From CBDCYN01 sp965224205 (lineage in GTDB: Bacteria; Planctomycetota; Phycisphaerae; Phycisphaerales; Phycisphaeraceae), in contig CBDCYN010000029.1 of NCBI GenBank assembly GCA_965224205.1, forward strand, positions 248,001 through 312,000: a DNA stretch of 64,000 nt. The letters run 5' to 3'. This document shows, piece by piece, positions 59,417 through 64,000 of this stretch. The number at the start of each line of letters is the position of its first letter. Positions within the stretch are counted from its first letter, which is position 1. The notes beneath the pieces are model-generated. The model had not been told where the DNA came from. It was given only the letters and a program-made list of their open reading frames with translations, and searched no databases. The position numbers and the translations under genes are program-made.

Positions 59417-60624
59417 TTACCTGCTCAAGAAGCAACGGGCCGCTAGCCGGTCTCGGGTCGTGTCCCGTGCGGGCCGCGACATCGGGTCCCTGCCCCCGGT
59501 GCACGATGCCCACCGTCGATCTGCGGCACACGATGATTTCCGGTTCTTCTGTGAGTCCTATTTTCCGGTCAAGTTCTCACTGGCCTGGTCCCATGATCAC
59601 CTCAAGGTCATCGACAAGATCCAACGCGTGGTCGTCGACCGCCAGACGTTCGCCGTGGCCATGCCCCGCGGCAGCGGCAAGACCACGCTCTGTGAGTGCG
59701 CCTGCCTGTGGGCGTTGCTAACGGCCCGTCACCCGTTCGTGTTCCTGGTGGGCTCGACCGCCGACCACGCCACCACCATGCTCAACAACCTCAAGGCCGA
59801 GCTATCTTGGAATGACCTTCTGTTGGAAGACTACCCGGAGGTCTGTTACCCGATCCGCTGCCTCGAAGGCGAGACGCGTCGGTGCATGGGCCAGCACCAC
59901 CACGGCCTGCCCACGCGGATCGGCTGGGGCGCCGATCAGCTGATCCTGCCCACGATCCCCCAATCCCAAGCCTCGGGGTCTTTGGTCCGCGTGGCGGGGA
60001 TCACGGGAAACATCCGCGGGGCGGTCCACACGCGCAACGACGGCCAGTCGGTGCGGCCGACCCTGGCCGTGATCGACGACCCCCAGACCGACGAATCGGC
60101 CAAGAGCCCCTCGCAGTGCGCCACGCGGTTAGCGACGATCAACGGGGCCATCGCCGGCCTGGCCGGCCCGGGGGTCAAGACCGCCGTGATCATCCCCTGC
60201 ACGGTCATCTACAGCGGCGACCTGGCCGACACCCTGCTGGACCGCGACCAAAGCCCCCACTACCAGGGCGAACGCACCAAGCTGGTCTACGCGTTCCCAT
60301 CGAACGAGAAGCTGTGGGACCAATACGCCCAGCTGCGTGACGACTCGTTCCGTAACGACGGCGACGGGTCGACGGCCAACGCGTTCTACACCAAGAACCG
60401 TTCAGCGATGGACCACGGGGCGGTGATCGCCTGGCCGGCGCGGTTTAACCCCGATGAGGTCTCGGCCGTCCAGCACGCGATGAACCTGAAGCTGCGTGAC
60501 GAGGCCGCCTTCTGGGCCGAGTATCAGAACGAGCCCAAACACGCCGACACCGCCGACTCGATCGCCTGCACCGCAGCCGAGATCCAGGCCAAGGCTAACG
60601 GCCTCGACCGCGGCGTGGTGCCCT

Positions 60625-61640
60625 TAGAGCGCTTGGCGTAATTAATCGCCGCTGGCCGATAAGAGAGATTTCTGGCAAGGAGGCCAAGGTCATGGCGTAT
60701 TCGATGGATCTACGTAAGCGGGTGGTATGGGCCGCCGAGTCGGGTCAGACGATCACGGGGGTATCACGACAGTTTCGGGTGGCGAGGTCGACGGTTCGCG
60801 ACTGGTGTGATCGGCACCGCCGGGGCGTGTTGACGCCGGGGGTGCCGGGGCCCAAGGGGTCGGTCAAGCTTACGGCGGCCGATGAGCAACGGATGCGTGA
60901 GGCGGTGGCGGCCAAGCCGGGGATCACGGCCAAGCAGTTGAGGGCGATGCTGAACCTGGGCGTCGTGGAATCGACGGTGTGCCGGGCGTTGAAGCGGCTG
61001 GGGCTGTCGCTCAAAAGAAGTCGCTGATCGCCGCCGAGCAAGATCGCCCCGACGTGGCCCAACGCCGCCACAACTTCACGATCGCCCGGCGGTTCGTGGA
61101 CCCGGCCCATCTGGTTTTCCTCGACGAATCTGGGGCCAAGACGGATATGACCCGGCTGTATGGCTGGTCGCCGATCGGGCAGCGTTGCGTGGACCGCACC
61201 CCGCACGGCCGCTGGAAGACGCTCACGATGCTCAGCGCGATCCGGCTCGACGGGGTGATCCAAGGTGCGACGGTCGTGGTCGATGGCCCGATGAACTCGG
61301 CGACGTTCCTGGCCTACACCCAGCAGTTCTTGGCCCCGTCGTTGCGCCCGGGTGACGTGGTCGTGATGGACAATCTCTCGAGTCACCAAGCCGCCGCGGT
61401 GCGCGAAGCGATCGAGGCCGTCGACGCCGACCTGGGGTACCTGCCCCCGTACAGCCCGGACCTGAACCCGATCGAGAAGCTGTGGAGCAAGGTCAAGGCG
61501 TGGCTACGCCGCGTCGCCGCCAAGACCTTCGGCACGCTCCAAGACGCCATCGCCGATGCCCTGACAGACGTCACGCCCACCGAGTGCCAAAACTACTTCA
61601 CCTCTTGCGGATATGGCGATTATTGACGCAAAACGCTCTA
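60625..61640 (+). mobile_element. IS630-type element inserted in the terminase gene
   Basis: About 1.0 kb between duplicated TA (60625-60626 and 61639-61640). The ends are inverted repeats matching in 22 of 26 positions: TAGAGCGCTTGGCGTAATTA against TAGAGCGTTTTGCGTCAATA. It encodes one frameshifted transposase. Confidence 0.93.
60692..61626 (+). CDS. IS630-family transposase (two overlapping frames)
   Basis: The first frame (60692-61027, 111 residues) has the helix-turn-helix (TITGVSRQFRVARSTVRDWC). The second, in the -1 frame, carries the DDE core: VFLDESGAKTDMTRLYGW, VVMDNLSSHQ and YSPDLNPIEKLWSKVK. The switch lies near AAAAG at 61013-61017, consistent with programmed frameshifting. An AAGGAGG ribosome site precedes the first ATG. 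The element looks intact. Confidence 0.88.
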
Positions 61641-62486
61641 GAGTGCGAACACGTCGTGGCCTTTATCGACGTCCAACGCAAGCTGCTCTACTACGTGGTG
61701 GCCGCGTTTAGCGACAAGCACTCCGGGGCGGTGATCGATTACGGCGCCTACCCCGACCAGGGACGCTCTTACTTCACGCTCTCGGACGCCAAGCGGACCC
61801 TGGGCCGTGCCAAGCCCGGGTCTGGGATCGAGGGCTCGATCCACGCGGGTCTCGAGACGCTCGTGGGCCGGCTGATGACCAAGGCCTGGAGGCGGGAAGA
61901 CGGCGACGAGCTGACCATCGGTCGGTTGCTGATCGACGCCGGATGGCAGACGGACACGGTTGACCGGTTCTGCCGCCTGTGTGCCTACCCGGCCGTCATG
62001 GCCTCGATGGGTATGAGCATCCGCGCGTCGTCCAAGCCCTTTAGCGAGTACAAGAAGCACCCCGGAGACCGTGTGGGCGAGCACTGGCGCATCCCGCGGG
62101 CCTACGGGCGTGGCAAGGTGCGTCGCGTCCAGATCGATACCAACTACTGGAAGTCCTTTGTCCACGCACGGCTGGCCACGGCCCCGGGCGACCCAGGGTG
62201 TTTGAGCCTGTTCGGCAAACCGGGCACCGACCACCGGATGATCACCGATCACCTGCTGGCTGAGTACGCGGTGCGTAACGAGGCATTGGGCCGTTGCGTC
62301 GACGAGTGGCGGATCAAGCCCGGCTCGCCGGACAATCACTTGTTGGACGGCCTGGTGGGCTGTGTGGTGGCCGCGTCCACGTTGGGGGCCAGCCTGTTCG
62401 AGCCGGGGGCCAAACAAGCCCGCAAGCAGCGGCCGGCCCAGCGGATTGTCATGCCACGTCTATGAATCTCGATTGAGAGGTAAACC

Positions 62487-62756
62487 ATGGCCAAGACCAA
62501 GAAACGACCCTCGCCCAAAGGCCGGCCCAGCGGCGCCAAAACCACACGCCTGGAAGTGGAAGCCAAGCTCACCCGCTGCCCGATCTGTCGCTCAACCGAC
62601 CGTGGCCCGTACCTATCCAAAATGGAGCAGTTCTTCCGGGGCACCGACCCGGCCGGCAACCCTTACACGCACATCGTGCGTCGCCGCTGTCAGTGCTCGA
62701 AGTGCGGGCAGATGAGGATCGATCGGGCCTACGAGAACAGAAATTCGAGGAATTAA
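62487..62756 (+). CDS. Small zinc-finger protein in the packaging cluster
   Basis: An 89-residue protein with a basic start and two Cys pairs (CPICRS near 32 and CSKC near 72) that can bind one zinc. GAGAGG precedes its ATG. It lies 21 bases after the terminase. Small Zn-finger proteins are frequent beside terminases, but its role is unknown. Confidence 0.6.
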   Translation: MAKTKKRPSPKGRPSGAKTTRLEVEAKLTRCPICRSTDRGPYLSKMEQFFRGTDPAGNPYTHIVRRRCQCSKCGQMRIDRAYENRNSRN

Positions 62757-62839
62757 TCCACGATATGGATTAACGGCGTTTTAGGCCTAGACGAGATGCC
62801 GGATCGGCATAAGATCGGCTAGGAGTAGTCAGACGAAGG

Positions 62840-62874
62840 CCGTGCGGGGCCGCACACCCGCACGGTCTTTTTTT
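62840..62874 (+). terminator. Terminator abutting the gpW-like start
   Basis: CCGTGCGGG pairs with CCCGCACGG around an 8-base loop, then TCTTTTTTT, then ATG of the next gene at once. It sits in the middle of a head-gene cluster. Confidence 0.75.
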
Positions 62875-63084
62875 ATGGCCACGGCAAGTGAAATGGTCAC
62901 GATCATCCTTGACGCGCTGGCGACCCAGCCGGCGGGCTTGGTCCAGGTGACCGTCGACGGCCAGACCACGCGCTGGGACCGCGGCGACCTGCGCAAAGAA
63001 CTGGGGTTCTGGCAGAAGCGCGTCGCCCAAGAAGAGGGTGGCGCCGGAGGGTTGCGGTATCTGAACCTGGGGGGCGCGTTCTGA
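62875..63084 (+). CDS. gpW-like head-tail joining protein
   Basis: A 69-residue protein with helix (EMVTIILDALATQPAG), short beta hairpin (LVQVTVDGQTTRWDRGDL) and helix (KELGFWQKRVAQEE), the plan of lambda gpW. It lies between terminase and portal genes, as in lambda. It overlaps the portal start by one base (TGATG). No ribosome site precedes ATG 62875 because the terminator T-run fills that space; an in-frame ATG at 62893 is an alternative. Confidence 0.65.
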   Translation: MATASEMVTIILDALATQPAGLVQVTVDGQTTRWDRGDLRKELGFWQKRVAQEEGGAGGLRYLNLGGAF

Positions 63085-64000
63085 TGATCCTGCCGGCCAC
63101 GTTCAATCCCCATACCCGTCTGTTCGGCTACGACGCCACCGAGGCCAGCCCGCGTCGCAGCCAACCCGTGGTGAGCCTGCGCAGCGAGGACCGTGAGCTG
63201 GTGGCTCAGCGGCGGCGCAAGCTCGTGTCGTCGACCCGGGACGCCAGACGCAACTTCTCGATCGCCGCCTGGGCGATCCGCAAGCACCTCGACTTCGTGG
63301 CCACGTTCAGCTTCCAGTCACGCAGCGGTGTGCCCGAACTCGATCAACGCGTCGAGGAGCTGATCGGGTTGTGGTCAAGGCCGCTGAACTTTGACGCCGC
63401 CGGCTGCCACGGCCTGGCCAAGTTCATCCGGCTAGCCGAGGCGTCGCGAACCGTCGACGGCGACGTGTTCATGCTCAAACTGCGCGACGGCCGCCTCCAG
63501 GCCATCGAGTCCGACCGGGTGCGGACCCACAAGGATTTCAGAAGGCTCGACGACGATGAAGACAGGGTCGTCCACGGCGTGCGGGTGAGCCGAACCGGCC
63601 GGCCGTTGTCTTACCAGGTCCACCGCCGATCGCGGCGCGGCGTGGGGTTTGAGCACGAGCGGAACATCAGCGCCACGAACATGTTCCGGCTGGGGTACTA
63701 CGATCGGTTCGACCAGGTCCGTGGCATCAGCCCGATCGCCTCGGCGCTGAATTCTTACCGAGACATCTACGAGGGTATCGACTACGCCTTGGCCCGGGCC
63801 AAGGTCTCGCAGCTGTTCGGCATGGCGGTCAAGTCCGAGCAGCCGGTCTTCGACGGGTCGCTCAACGTCGACCTCAACAAGGGCCCGATCACCCTCCAGC
63901 TCGACCCCGGCGACGACGCCCAGTTCCTTGAATCGCGTCAGCCGTCGGGCGAGTTCATGAACCTCATGCAGGTCACGACCGCCGCGGCGCTCAAGTCCCT
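63084..64000 (+). CDS. Lambda-type phage portal protein, 3'-truncated by window edge
   Basis: The frame is open from ATG 63084 to the end of the window, 305 residues. It forms the dodecameric DNA gate of the capsid. Blocks such as LVAQRRRKLVSSTRDARRNF near 45, IRLAEASRTVDGDVFMLKL and VRGISPIASALNSYRDIYEG followed by ALARAKVSQLFGM are typical of the lambda gpB portal family. It is coupled to the gpW-like gene by TGATG. The remaining part and the capsid genes should follow to the right. Confidence 0.9.
   Translation, partial: MILPATFNPHTRLFGYDATEASPRRSQPVVSLRSEDRELVAQRRRKLVSSTRDARRNFSIAAWAIRKHLDFVATFSFQSRSGVPELDQRVEELIGLWSRPLNFDAAGCHGLAKFIRLAEASRTVDGDVFMLKLRDGRLQAIESDRVRTHKDFRRLDDDEDRVVHGVRVSRTGRPLSYQVHRRSRRGVGFEHERNISATNMFRLGYYDRFDQVRGISPIASALNSYRDIYEGIDYALARAKVSQLFGMAVKSEQPVFDGSLNVDLNKGPITLQLDPGDDAQFLESRQPSGEFMNLMQVTTAAALKS

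Larger units (their letters stand above)
59409..62465 (+). pseudogene. Large terminase subunit, split by an IS630-type element
   Basis: The DNA-packaging motor. The left part (59409-60626) has the ATPase: AMPRGSGKTTLCE as Walker A and TLAVIDDPQTDES as acidic Walker B-like block. The right part (61641-62465) has the nuclease: VAFIDVQRKLLYYVV with its acidic residue and later DGLVGCVVAAS. They are split at a TA in codon TTA; joining 60626 to 61641 restores the frame (GVVPL-ECEHVV) and gives about 680 residues. As it stands the left part ends at 60641 with a few residues from the element. The prophage therefore probably cannot package DNA. Confidence 0.88.

Noticed and set aside
61482..61640. 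Start of the right terminase part inside the IS630 element
   Set aside because: The open frame merely continues into the element opposite in sense to no gene feature; the true coding sequence resumes at 61641.

Overview
The window is GC-rich and densely coded, and most likely comes from a planctomycete of the Phycisphaerae type. The pointers are a secreted protein with the N-terminal LEPR-XLL signature, three PEP-CTERM anchored exported proteins, a small type II secretion-like cluster, paired flagellins, and many palindromic intergenic repeats. This assignment is inferred from gene content only; no rRNA or complete tRNA is visible.

Layout. 1-1220: 3' part of gcvPB. 1576-3471: LEPR-XLL/RTX-repeat metalloprotease. 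3695-8185: type IIA topoisomerase A and B subunits. 8285-16152 (minus): c-di-GMP type HD-GYP protein with a receiver protein, then TPR lipoprotein, secretin, GspB-like protein, prepilin and a small membrane protein. 16606-24321: a landing zone for mobile DNA, with an IS630-type element carrying a nested IS481-type element, a receiver gene, a PEP-CTERM gene, a second identical IS481 copy with a 7-bp target duplication, an IS66-type element with an 8-bp duplication, and a MITE. 24477-28509 (minus): two flagellin genes, each with a matching sigma-28-like promoter. 29088-50279: mainly housekeeping genes (TauE/SafE transporter, FMN reductase, ligA, mfd with a frameshift, aspartokinase, pgsA, rsmJ, RNase Z-like hydrolase, RNase H, zinc-ribbon protein, CPA1 antiporter) and two GNAT genes. 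51082-51852: third PEP-CTERM gene.

From about 52375 to the end of the window lies the left part of a prophage. It starts at a 3' tRNA fragment (anticodon loop CAU, minus strand) that looks like an att site. It then carries an unknown protein, small membrane and lysis-type proteins, a beta-helix protein, a structural protein, a tail protein with a sialate O-acetylesterase-like domain, small and large terminase, a zinc-finger protein, a gpW-like joining protein and a lambda-type portal that runs off the end. The large terminase is split by an IS630-type element at a TA; removing the element restores the frame exactly, so this prophage has probably lost DNA packaging.

The least described structure is the intergenic repeat world. 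(1) A roughly 110-bp element with inverted ends holds covarying short palindromes that look like outward promoters and abut the starts of ligA, mfd, the antiporter and, as half-copies, aspartokinase and the FMN reductase. (2) A REP-like motif occurs about ten times, once in frame inside the topoisomerase A gene. (3) MITEs share ends with the IS630 element in the terminase.
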